Origin: Flavobacteriaceae bacterium
GTDB taxonomy: Bacteria > Bacteroidota > Bacteroidia > Flavobacteriales > Flavobacteriaceae
Direction of reading: 5' to 3'
Length of the DNA stretch: 64,000 nucleotides
Assembly: GCA_013001285.1 (NCBI GenBank)
Contig: JABDMU010000075.1
Coordinates: 1 to 64,000, forward strand
The notes beneath the pieces were generated by a model. It did no database searches. It saw nothing but the letters and a program-made list of their open reading frames with translations, and was not told where the DNA came from. Positions within the stretch are counted from its first letter, which is position 1. Each line of letters opens with the position of its first letter. Position numbers and translations under genes: made by a program. Of the stretch, positions 25,936 through 34,928 are shown piece after piece.

Positions 25936-25961
25936 CTAAATACAAATTAATAAAACAACCA

Positions 25962-27515
25962 ATGACAGATTCAACATCACTCAATCAGAAAACCCTTTTC
26001 GGGCATCCAATTGGACTATATATTTTATTTCTTACCGAAATGTGGGAGCGCTTCTCGTATTATGGAATGCGTGCAATTTTGGTACTTTATCTCGTTGCAG
26101 AAACCGCTGCAGATAATCCAGGGTTAGGATGGGCTAATGATAGTGCGATCGCACTTTATGGCTGGTATACCATGTTTGTTTATGTGGCCTCAATTCCTGG
26201 AGGAATTATTGCCGATAAATTAATTGGTCAGCGTAAATCAGTATTTGTAGGAGGGCTACTTCTTGTTGCAGGACATAGCATTTTGGCCGTTGAAGAAATG
26301 TGGGCTTTTTATACCGGTTTAGTGCTCATTGTTATGGGTGTAGGTATGTTAAAGCCAAATATTTCAACGATGGTAGGTGGGTTATATCCTAAAAATGAAC
26401 AGAATAGAAGAGATATGGGATTCTATATCTTTTATATGGGAATTAATCTAGGTGCCGCGGCAGCAGCTTTAATTGTGGGATATGTTGGTGAGGAATATGG
26501 CTGGCATTATGGTTTTGGATTGGCTGGAATTGGAATGGCTCTTGGCCAATTAACATATTGGTACGGTCAGAAATATTTAAAACATGTTGGTAATCTTGTT
26601 GAAGATACACGATCGGAAGAAGAGAAAAAGGAAAGCAGTAATCTATTGGTTTCTATTTTTAACCATACCAACTCGATCATCGGATTTACAATAATGGTAT
26701 TGGCCGGAGCAGCGGTTTGGTATTTTGCCGGTTCCTGGTCATACGGACTTCTGATCATTGGCTTAGCATTTGCTGTTGGTGTTGGAATCGTTGTTTATAA
26801 TGACGGTAATAAGGTTGAAAAGGATAGAATCTTAGTTACTTATTTATCCTTCTTGATCATTATCATTTTTTGGGGAGCTTTTGAGCAGGCAGGTGGATTA
26901 ATGAATTTATATGCGGCTCAAAAAACGGATTTAACCATAGGTAGTTTTGAAGTTAAAGCTAGTTGGTTCCAATCGGTTAATGCAATTTTCATATTAATAT
27001 TTGCAACTATCGTTGGAAGTATTTGGGTGTGGTGGAAAAACAGAGGTAAAGAATCATCATCCCTATTTAAAATGGCTATTGGTGTCATTATTATGGGTTG
27101 GGGATTTTTCTTTATGAGTGCCGCTTCTATGCAACACGAAAGCGCTGGACAATCGGCAATGTACTGGTTGGTTTTAGCATATCTATTTCATACAATTGGT
27201 GAACTTTGTGCATCTCCAGTTGCTCTTTCATTTATTACAAAATTAGCTCCAGAGCGATGGATGGCCTTTATGATGGGAGCCTATTTTGCTGCTACTGGAT
27301 TAGGAAATAAAGTGGCGGGACTTTTAGGTGAATCAGCTTCAGATGTTGGTGACTTTGCGATATTTACAGGAATAGCCATTTTCTGTACCGTATTCGGTAT
27401 TCTTGTTATTTTAATTTTAAAGCCATTAAAACGTCTTACTCATGGTGCTGAAGAACGTGAAGGCACAAATAATGATGAAGCCGAAGGTTTTGAACTTGCT
27501 GACGCTAATAACTAA
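25962..27515 (+). CDS. POT-family peptide MFS transporter
   Basis: A 517-residue proton-coupled di-/tripeptide importer of the inner membrane with about 14 predicted TM segments. The POT signatures are present: ERFSYYGMRAILVLYL near residue 30 (the ExxERFxYYG motif, here TEMWERFSYYG), the GGIIADKLIGQRKSVFVGG loop near 85, and FYMGINLGAAAAALIVG near 165. The C-terminal half has FWGAFEQAGGLMNLYA with the conserved EQ. It lies 26 nt after the broken peptidase gene and 17 nt before a second POT gene, so the two importers share a transcript. Confidence 0.94.
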   Translation: MTDSTSLNQKTLFGHPIGLYILFLTEMWERFSYYGMRAILVLYLVAETAADNPGLGWANDSAIALYGWYTMFVYVASIPGGIIADKLIGQRKSVFVGGLLLVAGHSILAVEEMWAFYTGLVLIVMGVGMLKPNISTMVGGLYPKNEQNRRDMGFYIFYMGINLGAAAAALIVGYVGEEYGWHYGFGLAGIGMALGQLTYWYGQKYLKHVGNLVEDTRSEEEKKESSNLLVSIFNHTNSIIGFTIMVLAGAAVWYFAGSWSYGLLIIGLAFAVGVGIVVYNDGNKVEKDRILVTYLSFLIIIIFWGAFEQAGGLMNLYAAQKTDLTIGSFEVKASWFQSVNAIFILIFATIVGSIWVWWKNRGKESSSLFKMAIGVIIMGWGFFFMSAASMQHESAGQSAMYWLVLAYLFHTIGELCASPVALSFITKLAPERWMAFMMGAYFAATGLGNKVAGLLGESASDVGDFAIFTGIAIFCTVFGILVILILKPLKRLTHGAEEREGTNNDEAEGFELADANN

Positions 27516-27532
27516 TCCTAAAACATAGCATT

Positions 27533-29344
27533 ATGAGTACGAATTCAACTGATCAATTTTTTGAAAACCCAGTTTTAGGACATCCCTCAGGATTGTTTGT
27601 GTTATTCTTTACCGAAATGTGGGAACGTTTTTCCTATTATGGAATGCGAGCGCTTTTGGTGCTGTTCTTTACAGCATCACTAATGGATGAAGGCTGGGGA
27701 TGGCCAAGAGAACATGCCATGGCCTTATTCGGGACCTACACAGGATTGGTCTATCTGTCTACTATGTTAGGAGGATATTTTGCCGATAAAATCATCGGGT
27801 ATCGCTATGCAGTAGCTATAGGTGCCTTACTGATGACCCTTGGTCACGCCTGTATGGCATTAGAAACCCAATTTTTCATTTATACTGGGCTAACCTTATT
27901 GGTTTTTGGTAGTGGTTTCTTTAAACCAAATATGACTTCCATTATTTCTGAAATGTATAAAAACCATGAGCATAAAAAAGATGGTGCTTTTACAATCTTT
28001 TATATGGGCGTAAATGCAGGAGCTTTTCTCGGTATTTTATTATGTGGTTATTTAGGTGAGAAAGTAGGTTGGAGCATAGGTTTTGGTCTTGCCGGAATCT
28101 TTATGTTGTTTGGCCTGTTACAATTTTGGTTTTCACAAAAAATATTTGGAAATATAGGACTTAAACCAACCGCAGAATCCAAAGCTGCGAGTTTGGAAAA
28201 TGATACAGACAAGCGCAATCCATTTACAAAATGGCAATTGGGTGCAATCGTGATTTCAAGTATTCTAGGATTATTATGGTTACTTAATTCACCTGCTTCA
28301 AAAATATCTGATGGCGCTTTTAATATTTTCGATTTTAATGTCGGTAGTTTAGGCGGAAATGATTTTGTCATTTTATTAGCTCTGGGACTATTCATTGTTC
28401 TACTGGTACATCGCCTCACTTTATATTCGAAAATTACCAGAGATAAGATGATCGCTATTGCGTTTTTCTCATTCTTCATCATATTTTTCTGGGCTGTTTT
28501 TGAGCAAGCACCAGGAACTTTGACCATATTTGCGAGCGACTATACAAATCGAGTTTTAACGGGGAATGCCAGTTTGATATACCTCATTGTAAACTCATTA
28601 ATAACAGTTGTGCCTTTAATTTTAATAAATTGGGTGTTACTTCAACTTTTTAAAAGAACATTTAAAAGTTACACCCTTGCCAATACCATACTTGGGACAA
28701 GTTTTGTCATCATTTGGATTATCACGCTTTGGATGCTAACGAACGATTGGTACCAAGCTGGGCATTTAACATTATCTGACGGATTTAGAGAATTTTTGAT
28801 GATTGAACAAAGTACGATGCCATTAACAGAAGTTCCAGCCTCTTGGTTTGGAATTCTAAACTCATTATTTATTATCATATTTGCCCCATTGTTTTCAAAA
28901 TGGTGGGAAAGCAAATACAACCCTTCTGCCAATGTTAAGTACGGAATAGGGTTTGGTTTGTTGGCCTTAGGTATGGCCTGCGTTGCTTTTGGGGCTGGAG
29001 GTATTGAAGCCGGCGCTAAGACGGCATCTGTAAGTATGATATGGTTAATTTTGGTGTATTTGTTTCATACATTGGGAGAATTATGCATATCACCAGTGGC
29101 CTTATCTTTGGTAAGTAAATTGTCACCGGCGCGTATGATCGCTTTCATGTTTGGCGTCTATTATTTAGCTGTAGCTATAGGTATGAAGGTTGCAGGAATG
29201 TTTGGTGAAAACGTCGACCGTATTGCAGATGAAAACGGAATTAGTTACTTTTTCTGGATGTTGACCATAATTTCATTGGTACTTGCCGTATTTGCAATAG
29301 TCATGCAGCCTGTCATCAAAAAACTGATGCATGGTGTCAGATAA
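27533..29344 (+). CDS. POT-family peptide MFS transporter
   Basis: A 603-residue paralogue of the preceding transporter, about 85 residues longer because of extra loop and TM sequence in the second half (about 350-450). The key motifs are intact: TEMWERFSYYGMRALLVLFF, GGYFADKIIGYRYAVAIG, FYMGVNAGAFLGILLCGYLG and FWAVFEQAPGTLTIFA. It should import short peptides with protons; separate copies probably differ in peptide preference. It ends at a strong terminator. Confidence 0.94.
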   Translation: MSTNSTDQFFENPVLGHPSGLFVLFFTEMWERFSYYGMRALLVLFFTASLMDEGWGWPREHAMALFGTYTGLVYLSTMLGGYFADKIIGYRYAVAIGALLMTLGHACMALETQFFIYTGLTLLVFGSGFFKPNMTSIISEMYKNHEHKKDGAFTIFYMGVNAGAFLGILLCGYLGEKVGWSIGFGLAGIFMLFGLLQFWFSQKIFGNIGLKPTAESKAASLENDTDKRNPFTKWQLGAIVISSILGLLWLLNSPASKISDGAFNIFDFNVGSLGGNDFVILLALGLFIVLLVHRLTLYSKITRDKMIAIAFFSFFIIFFWAVFEQAPGTLTIFASDYTNRVLTGNASLIYLIVNSLITVVPLILINWVLLQLFKRTFKSYTLANTILGTSFVIIWIITLWMLTNDWYQAGHLTLSDGFREFLMIEQSTMPLTEVPASWFGILNSLFIIIFAPLFSKWWESKYNPSANVKYGIGFGLLALGMACVAFGAGGIEAGAKTASVSMIWLILVYLFHTLGELCISPVALSLVSKLSPARMIAFMFGVYYLAVAIGMKVAGMFGENVDRIADENGISYFFWMLTIISLVLAVFAIVMQPVIKKLMHGVR

Positions 29345-29368
29345 CGAGAAAAACGTTAAAAATAACGC

Positions 29369-29398
29369 AAAACGCTCCTATTTTGGGGCGTTTTTTAT
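29369..29398 (+). terminator. Intrinsic terminator
   Basis: Stem AAAACGCTCC (29369-29378) / GGGGCGTTTT (29385-29394), including one G-T pair, with a T-run. It follows the second POT gene. Confidence 0.88.
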
Positions 29399-29447
29399 AT
29401 TTTAGGAACACTTTTTGCTCTAATATTAAGCAATTAGAATAAAATCT

Positions 29448-30002
29448 ATGATCATGAAAAAGATAGTTGCCATATGCGTTTTATTGGTTTTTTCAATGAA
29501 TGCCATTGCTCAAGAGATCAACTGGGTCACTTTAGAAGAGGCTGTTGAACTTCAGAAAAAGAAACCAAAGAAAATAATTATGGATGTTTACACCAAATGG
29601 TGTGGGCCATGTAAGATGCTTGATAAAAATACCTTTCAAAATAAAGATGTGGTAGAGTATATCAATAAACATTATTATGCTGTGAAGTTCAATGCCGAAG
29701 GCAATGAAGAGATCACCTTTAAAGGGGCAAATTTTTCTAATCCTAATTATGATCCTGCAAAGGCAAATAGAAGAAATAGTCCGCATGAATTAACACGCCA
29801 TTTTAATGTTAGAGCTTACCCTACAATTATATTCTTAGATGAGAATCTTGAATTTTTGGCACCAATTAAAGGCTATAAGAATCCGCAGCAACTGGAATTA
29901 TATTTAAAATTGTTTAAAAATAATGATCACAAAGCCCTCACAACCCAAGAGGCTTTTAATGAATATTATACAGCTTTTAAACCTGAGTTTGCTGGCGAAT
30001 AA
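29448..30002 (+). CDS. Exported thioredoxin-family protein
   Basis: Up to 184 residues with a signal peptide (MKKIVAICVLLVFSMNAIAQ) and a thioredoxin-like fold. The redox motif is TKWCGPCKMLDKN near residue 50 and the cis-Pro region is VRAYPTIIFLDENLEF near 125. An insertion between them (NFSNPNYDPAKANRRNSPHELTR) is typical of the DUF255/thioredoxin_7-like exported group. It would reduce or isomerise disulfides in the periplasm. ATG 29448 or 29454 can start it; the second gives the standard MKK start. Convergent with comEC, 5 nt apart. Confidence 0.88.
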   Translation: MIMKKIVAICVLLVFSMNAIAQEINWVTLEEAVELQKKKPKKIIMDVYTKWCGPCKMLDKNTFQNKDVVEYINKHYYAVKFNAEGNEEITFKGANFSNPNYDPAKANRRNSPHELTRHFNVRAYPTIIFLDENLEFLAPIKGYKNPQQLELYLKLFKNNDHKALTTQEAFNEYYTAFKPEFAGE

Positions 30003-30007
30003 TAAAA

Positions 30008-32026
30008 TTAATATCTAGTGATAAAAGCTCCCTTTTTTCCAGTTTGGTGAAAAGGGATTTTTTTTAATTGACAAGTTTGTGCCCAACGGTCTTGATAGCT
30101 TCTATAATTACTCCCGTCACTAATAATAAGTTTAGGATTGATCGAATCAATCATTCGACTTAAATTTATTTTGGGTGAATTTCGAAGTAAAATAAGGTCA
30201 GGTTTGAACGTCTTAGTACCATAAACTCCTAAACTGTCTATGATTAATATTTTAAGGTCATTTATCAGATATAGATCTCTTAATGTATCCGTTTTTATGA
30301 CTTGAATATCTTCTCCTACCTTATACGTCTCTAATAACGATTGCTCAAATACTATTGAATCCTGGAGATTGCTGTGAATTTCTAAGTTGTTTTTTTCCTT
30401 TATTCCAATTACTGAATATCTGCTTTTATGAAAGACGATAAAGGCGTTGTGATACTTGTTGCAGGATATAAAAAGTAAGTAACATTGGTAGAAGATAATT
30501 GAAAGCAGTATTAATCTTATTATTACTGCTGTTTTTTTTGAGATCAATAGGATGAAAAGTGATATCATCACATAACTGAATAGCACTTGGGAAAGGTCGA
30601 AAGATATATTTTGAAAAACAAAGGCTTCTTGTTCTGAGATCCATGCAACAAAGGTGTTAAGCAATTCAATAATATATGAATATAACATCGCCAGCCATTC
30701 AGGGAGGCTATTAAAAAATGACAAAGTGAGAACCAAAAGCCCAATGCCAAGAATCGATCCCAAACATGGAATGATGACCAAATTCGAAAGAAAAAACAAT
30801 CCAGGAAATTGATGAAAATAAAAAAGGCTTAGTGGTAAAACACCAATTTGAGCCGCTAAGGTCACTGTGAAAATACGCCAATAGAAATTGATGATTTTTA
30901 GTTTAGGATGCCATATTTTTCTTAGCATTGGTTCAAGGGTCACTATAGACAGCACCGCTACATAACTCAATTGAAAGCCAACATCATACAAATAGTTTGG
31001 GTTAAACAATAGCAGCAAAAAAGCTGAAATTGCTAGAGTATTATAAACATTAGTTGGACGTTTCATTTGCATGGCGATCGCAAATAAACTAAACATGGTA
31101 ACGGCTCTAACAACCGAGGCTGAGAGTCCAGCTATAATCGAATAGGACCAGATCAAAATCAAAATTATGGCTACCTTAAGAGTATTGCCATATGTAATAA
31201 ACTCTAGTGGTTTGAGTATGTATTGAAGGATAAGCAATATCAAACCAACATGCAGTCCCGAAATTGCTAAAATATGAATGGCTCCTGCTTGTGCATAGCG
31301 CTCGTATTCTTCCTGGGATAATTCTTGCCGTTGACCTAAAAGCAATGCGTTAATGATGGCTAATTCTTCGCTTGAGAACTGGTGTTTTTTTAAATGGGTT
31401 TGAATCCGCTCTCGTAATTGGGCTGCGTAACTAAATACAGATCTTACCTGATTTTCTATTAAATACAATTGATCTGATGCTACTGTTAATTGGTGATAAA
31501 TATATTGGCGTTCCATATAGGAAGCATAATCGAACTGATAGGGATTTAAAGGCGCATTTATTTTTTGAAACTTAACCGCACTGAAATACCTCTGACCAAC
31601 TTTTGGATGATTTTGAAGCGAATCTTTAGATATATTCAATAAACATAAGCCTTTTACCCGTTTTCCGTTAAAACTGTGAATTGATATCACATATTTATCA
31701 TGAAATCGGCTTGGTTTTAATTCCTCTCTAATTGAGAAAGTAACGTCATAAGATGTATTTGTTGGGGATACAAAACTGTTTAGATAATGCAGTTTATGAT
31801 ATTTTTGTTCGTGAAGTGAAAATGACAATAGTCCAATTATAACCGTGGCAACACATAGGTATACACCAAGTAAATTGTGCAAATGAAATACGTTCTTTAA
31901 TAAGAAATTGAGTCCTATAAAAAGTAAAAGAAGACCAACCGATAAAAGAACAAGATCATCCTGATTAATGTGAAAAAATTGACCTAACCATATACCAATA
32001 ATGAGATAAATAGTTAATTTGATCAT
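30008..32026 (-). CDS. comEC: ComEC/Rec2-family DNA internalisation protein
   Basis: A 672-residue polytopic inner-membrane protein. A soluble OB-like domain (DUF4131, about 90-190) follows the first TM helices. The Competence core begins near LLLGQRQELSQEEYERYAQAGAIHILAISGLHVGLI at about 230-265, with about eight TM helices to residue 510. The C-terminal part (about 530-672) is a reduced version of the metallo-beta-lactamase-like domain without clear HxHxDH ligands. In competent species it is the ssDNA channel. I choose ATG 32026; the ORF could extend to GTG 32047. Confidence 0.9.
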   Translation of the reverse strand: MIKLTIYLIIGIWLGQFFHINQDDLVLLSVGLLLLFIGLNFLLKNVFHLHNLLGVYLCVATVIIGLLSFSLHEQKYHKLHYLNSFVSPTNTSYDVTFSIREELKPSRFHDKYVISIHSFNGKRVKGLCLLNISKDSLQNHPKVGQRYFSAVKFQKINAPLNPYQFDYASYMERQYIYHQLTVASDQLYLIENQVRSVFSYAAQLRERIQTHLKKHQFSSEELAIINALLLGQRQELSQEEYERYAQAGAIHILAISGLHVGLILLILQYILKPLEFITYGNTLKVAIILILIWSYSIIAGLSASVVRAVTMFSLFAIAMQMKRPTNVYNTLAISAFLLLLFNPNYLYDVGFQLSYVAVLSIVTLEPMLRKIWHPKLKIINFYWRIFTVTLAAQIGVLPLSLFYFHQFPGLFFLSNLVIIPCLGSILGIGLLVLTLSFFNSLPEWLAMLYSYIIELLNTFVAWISEQEAFVFQNISFDLSQVLFSYVMISLFILLISKKTAVIIRLILLSIIFYQCYLLFISCNKYHNAFIVFHKSRYSVIGIKEKNNLEIHSNLQDSIVFEQSLLETYKVGEDIQVIKTDTLRDLYLINDLKILIIDSLGVYGTKTFKPDLILLRNSPKINLSRMIDSINPKLIISDGSNYRSYQDRWAQTCQLKKIPFHQTGKKGAFITRY
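30030..30065 (+). terminator. Terminator of the thioredoxin gene, inside the end of comEC
   Basis: Stem CCCTTTT (30030-30036) / AAAAGGG (30050-30056) with a T-run to 30065, which terminates rightward transcription. It lies wholly in the last codons of the convergent comEC. Confidence 0.7.
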
Positions 32027-32090
32027 TGCGTAATTAAGCGTCTTCACATATTACAGAGTAAATATTCTACAATGCAATATAGTAAATATT

Positions 32091-32588
32091 CTATAAAACG
32101 CGTCTAGCCTGTACGAAGGCTAAATACCAATATCGTTCAGAAAGTTTAGATGTGATCACACCCTTACTTGTGGTTGAATGAATGAACTCGACAGTTTCAT
32201 CTTTGATGTCGGTGACAATACCTACATGATTCACTTTTCTACTGTTCTTTTTGGTTGCAAAAAATAGGAGGTCACCTTTACTCACCTGTTTAAGATCGAT
32301 CCAATCGCCAGAAGTTGAAAGTGCATTTGTCGTTCTAGGTAAAGCAATGTCTTCCGATTTAAACGCTGTGACAACCAAGCCTGAGCAATCCATGCCTTTT
32401 TTTGAAGAGCCGCCATATCGGTAGCGCACACCTTCAAAGGCTTGAGCGGTTTCAATGATTGTGGCCACGGTATTATTTTCAAACTGAATTTTCTCCTTCT
32501 CTTTCTTGGTCACGACAGTAGTTCGCTTAGACGATTTGCATGACGAAAAGCACAATAAGGTAATTAAGATCAGGGTTATAAATCTCAT
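32091..32588 (-). CDS. NlpC/P60 (C40) cell-wall peptidase lipoprotein
   Basis: A 165-residue lipoprotein (lipobox LLCFSSCKSS at about residue 17) with an NlpC/P60 domain that cleaves peptidoglycan stem peptides. The catalytic Cys is in KKGMDCSGLVVTAF near residue 68, the His is in NHVGIVTDI near 120 and the third polar residue is the following FIHSTTS. It also has the RYRYGGSS segment before the Cys. Length fits small Spr/NlpC-like lipoproteins. It reads leftwards, 20 nt after lpxB. Confidence 0.92.
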   Translation of the reverse strand: MRFITLILITLLCFSSCKSSKRTTVVTKKEKEKIQFENNTVATIIETAQAFEGVRYRYGGSSKKGMDCSGLVVTAFKSEDIALPRTTNALSTSGDWIDLKQVSKGDLLFFATKKNSRKVNHVGIVTDIKDETVEFIHSTTSKGVITSKLSERYWYLAFVQARRVL

Positions 32589-32608
32589 TTTATTCGTAAG
32601 TAGTTCTG

Positions 32609-33724
32609 CTAATTTAGAGAATTATAAATAGATTCTGCAACTTTTTTACTTGCACCTTTACCACCAAGTTTCTTTTCTAACTCATAATAGTTCATAAAAA
32701 ACTTGGTCCGTTCGTAGTCGTCAAGAATAATATCGAGCTCTTTTTTTAATCTTTTGGTGCTGCATTCGTTTTGAATTAATTCGGTTACAACTTCCTTATC
32801 CATGATCAGATTTACCAATGAAATAAATTTGATGTTTTTAACCAATCGTTTTCCAATTTGGTAGGACATCCAACTGCCTTTATAACATACCACTTGAGGC
32901 ACCTTAAATAATGCGGTTTCTAAGGTTGCTGTTCCTGAAGTGACAAGGGCGGCATAGGAAACACTGAGTAGGTCATAGGTCCGATTACTTATAAATTTAA
33001 CGTTATGGTTTATCGTAAATTGCTCATAAAATTGCTCATCTTGACCAGGTGCACCTGCAATAACAAACTGATAGCCCGGAACATCTTGGATTGCACTAAG
33101 CATAACTGAAAGCATTTTTTTTATTTCCTGTTTTCGGCTACCAGGTAATAAGGCAATAATTGGTTTTTCATTGAGCTCATGTTCTGATCTGAATTCATAT
33201 TCATCAACCTGATCTCTATTTGCAATGGCGTCAATTAACGGATGCCCAACAAAATGTACAGGATAATTGTGCTTGTCTTCATAGAATTCCTTTTCAAAGG
33301 GAAGAATCACATACATGGAATCGATATCTCTTTTGATATCCTTGATCCTGTTTTCTTTCCAAGCCCAGATCTGAGGTGAGATATAATAGTAAGTTTTAAA
33401 TCCTTTTAACTTGGCCCATTTAGCAATGCGTAAATTAAAACCGGGATAATCAATAAAAATGATACAGTCTGGTTGGAATGCGGAAATGTCCTTTTTACAA
33501 AACGACAGGTTTTTAGTAATCGTTCTCAGGTTCAAAACCACTTCTAAAAATCCCATAAAGGCAAGGTCTCGATAGTGTTTTACTAAGGTGTCACTAACAG
33601 ATTGCATGAGATCGCCACCCCAGAATCTAAATTCAGCATTAACATCCTTTTCAAGAATGGCCTTCATTAAATTGGAACCATGCAGATCACCTGATGCTTC
33701 TCCAGCTATAATGTAATATTTCAC
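32609..33724 (-). CDS. lpxB: Lipid-A-disaccharide synthase
   Basis: A 371-residue GT19 glycosyltransferase that joins UDP-diacylglucosamine and lipid X to make the lipid A disaccharide on the inner face of the inner membrane. Family signatures: YYIIAGEASGDLHGS at the N-terminus, FIDYPGFNLRIAKWAK near 95, YYISPQIWAWKENR near 120, LPGSRKQEI near 195 and SGTATLETALFKVPQVVCYK near 265. The start codon is GTG at 33724. It is followed by an NlpC lipoprotein and preceded by a small membrane protein at 3 nt. Confidence 0.96.
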   Translation of the reverse strand: MKYYIIAGEASGDLHGSNLMKAILEKDVNAEFRFWGGDLMQSVSDTLVKHYRDLAFMGFLEVVLNLRTITKNLSFCKKDISAFQPDCIIFIDYPGFNLRIAKWAKLKGFKTYYYISPQIWAWKENRIKDIKRDIDSMYVILPFEKEFYEDKHNYPVHFVGHPLIDAIANRDQVDEYEFRSEHELNEKPIIALLPGSRKQEIKKMLSVMLSAIQDVPGYQFVIAGAPGQDEQFYEQFTINHNVKFISNRTYDLLSVSYAALVTSGTATLETALFKVPQVVCYKGSWMSYQIGKRLVKNIKFISLVNLIMDKEVVTELIQNECSTKRLKKELDIILDDYERTKFFMNYYELEKKLGGKGASKKVAESIYNSLN

Positions 33725-33727
33725 TAG

Positions 33728-34009
33728 CTATAAGTTAATAACAAATGTAAAAATAGCGATCAAAAGCGTCGCAAGCAAAACGCCGCGCGCTCTATAATCT
33801 TGTTTCTTTTTTATGAAGATAAAAAATGCGATCAAATTAAAAATTGCACCTAAACTCACCAATTTTCCTAGAAATCCTTCGGTTTGGGCTGCTCGAATAA
33901 CCGTAGAAAAATCATCACCGTTTCCCAATATAAGCGTGGCAACAAAAAGACCTAAAACATTGGCAATAATACCAACGGCAAGTCCAATAAACACTTCTTT
34001 TTTAATCAT
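33728..34009 (-). CDS. Small membrane protein between surE and lpxB
   Basis: A 93-residue protein with three predicted TM helices (about 5-27, 45-65 and 74-92), joined by a loop with GNGDDFSTVIRAAQTEGF and a basic KKKQDYRARG turn. No known domain. It overlaps the end of surE by 8 nt and lies 3 nt before lpxB, so it is part of a surE-lpxB operon. A role in lipid A or membrane homeostasis is only suggested by position. Confidence 0.8.
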   Translation of the reverse strand: MIKKEVFIGLAVGIIANVLGLFVATLILGNGDDFSTVIRAAQTEGFLGKLVSLGAIFNLIAFFIFIKKKQDYRARGVLLATLLIAIFTFVINL

Positions 34010-34772
34010 TTAATGACCAAGAATTTAAATTTTGAATGCAATGATGAGCCGTAAGATCAAATTGTACAGGAACTACCGAAGTAAATCCATTTTTTAAGGC
34101 CCATTCATCAGTATCTTCCCCTTTGTCTAAATTAACAAATTTTCCCGAAAGCCAATAGTAATTTTTTCCATTCGGATTTTGACGCTTATCAAATACTTCC
34201 GACCAATTTCCTTTAGCCTGTCTACAAATTTTAATGCCTTTAATTTTTTCAACATTTGGAAAATTTACGTTAAGAACAACATCCTTAGGTAAACCGTGTT
34301 TCAATACATTTTGAGAGATGACCTTGACATGTTTTTCAACAGTTTTAAAGTTGGCTTCCCAGCTATAATCACATAATGAAAATCCAATAGCAGGAATGCC
34401 TTCTATACCAGCTTCAATCGCAGCACTCATGGTACCAGAATAAATAACGTTAATCGACGAATTTGAACCATGATTGATTCCTGAAACGCAAAGATCAGGG
34501 ACACGTTTTAAAATTTCATGCTTCGCTAATTTCACGCAATCGGCAGGAGTTCCGGAGGTACTATATTCAATTTGCGGACCATCATCAACCTGTTCTTGCC
34601 TAACATGTAAAGTGGCATCTACTGTAATGGCATGACCCATACCACTTTGAGGACTATCAGGAGCCACTACAACCACCTCACCAAGCGTATTCATGATCTT
34701 TATTAGCGTTCGAATCCCTGGAGCGGTTAATCCATCGTCATTTGTGACTAGAATGAGCGGTTTATCAGCCAT
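34002..34772 (-). CDS. surE: 5'/3'-nucleotidase SurE
   Basis: A 256-residue metal-dependent phosphatase that removes phosphate from nucleoside monophosphates in stress and stationary phase. Signatures: ILVTNDDGLTAPGIRTL near the N-terminus (metal Asp-Asp), VVAPDSPQSGMGHAIT, YSTSGTPADCVKLA and CVSGINHGSNSSINVIYSGT. I place the start at ATG 34772 because the in-frame TTG at 34796 overlaps the -7 box at 34801-34794. First gene of the surE-small protein-lpxB-NlpC run. Confidence 0.96.
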   Translation of the reverse strand: MADKPLILVTNDDGLTAPGIRTLIKIMNTLGEVVVVAPDSPQSGMGHAITVDATLHVRQEQVDDGPQIEYSTSGTPADCVKLAKHEILKRVPDLCVSGINHGSNSSINVIYSGTMSAAIEAGIEGIPAIGFSLCDYSWEANFKTVEKHVKVISQNVLKHGLPKDVVLNVNFPNVEKIKGIKICRQAKGNWSEVFDKRQNPNGKNYYWLSGKFVNLDKGEDTDEWALKNGFTSVVPVQFDLTAHHCIQNLNSWSLND

Positions 34773-34793
34773 TTTTTGTGGTGTTTTCACTAG

Positions 34794-34801
34794 CAAAAGT
34801 A
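34794..34801 (-). promoter_or_regulatory. -7 box, TACTTTTG, of surE
   Basis: A perfect TAnnTTTG element on the minus strand, 21 nt upstream of ATG 34772. It rules out the upstream TTG start. Confidence 0.55.
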
Positions 34802-34861
34802 ACTAAATTGAACTATAAATTGGTATTTTATCGTGTTTAACAAAAAATTAGTACCATAACT

Positions 34862-34869
34862 TAACTTTG
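34862..34869 (+). promoter_or_regulatory. -7 box, TAACTTTG, of the processing protease gene
   Basis: A perfect TAnnTTTG element, 59 nt upstream of ATG 34929. The -33 region is weak (TTTA near 34836). Confidence 0.5.
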
Positions 34870-34928
34870 GCATAATATTTTCTTTAATTTAGTTGCAAAT
34901 AATTGCTGAACATACTAAGAGCTTAATA

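Noticed and set aside
28048-28932. Minus-strand open frames inside the second POT transporter gene
   Set aside because: They are antisense to a strongly supported membrane protein gene and show no independent coding signal.
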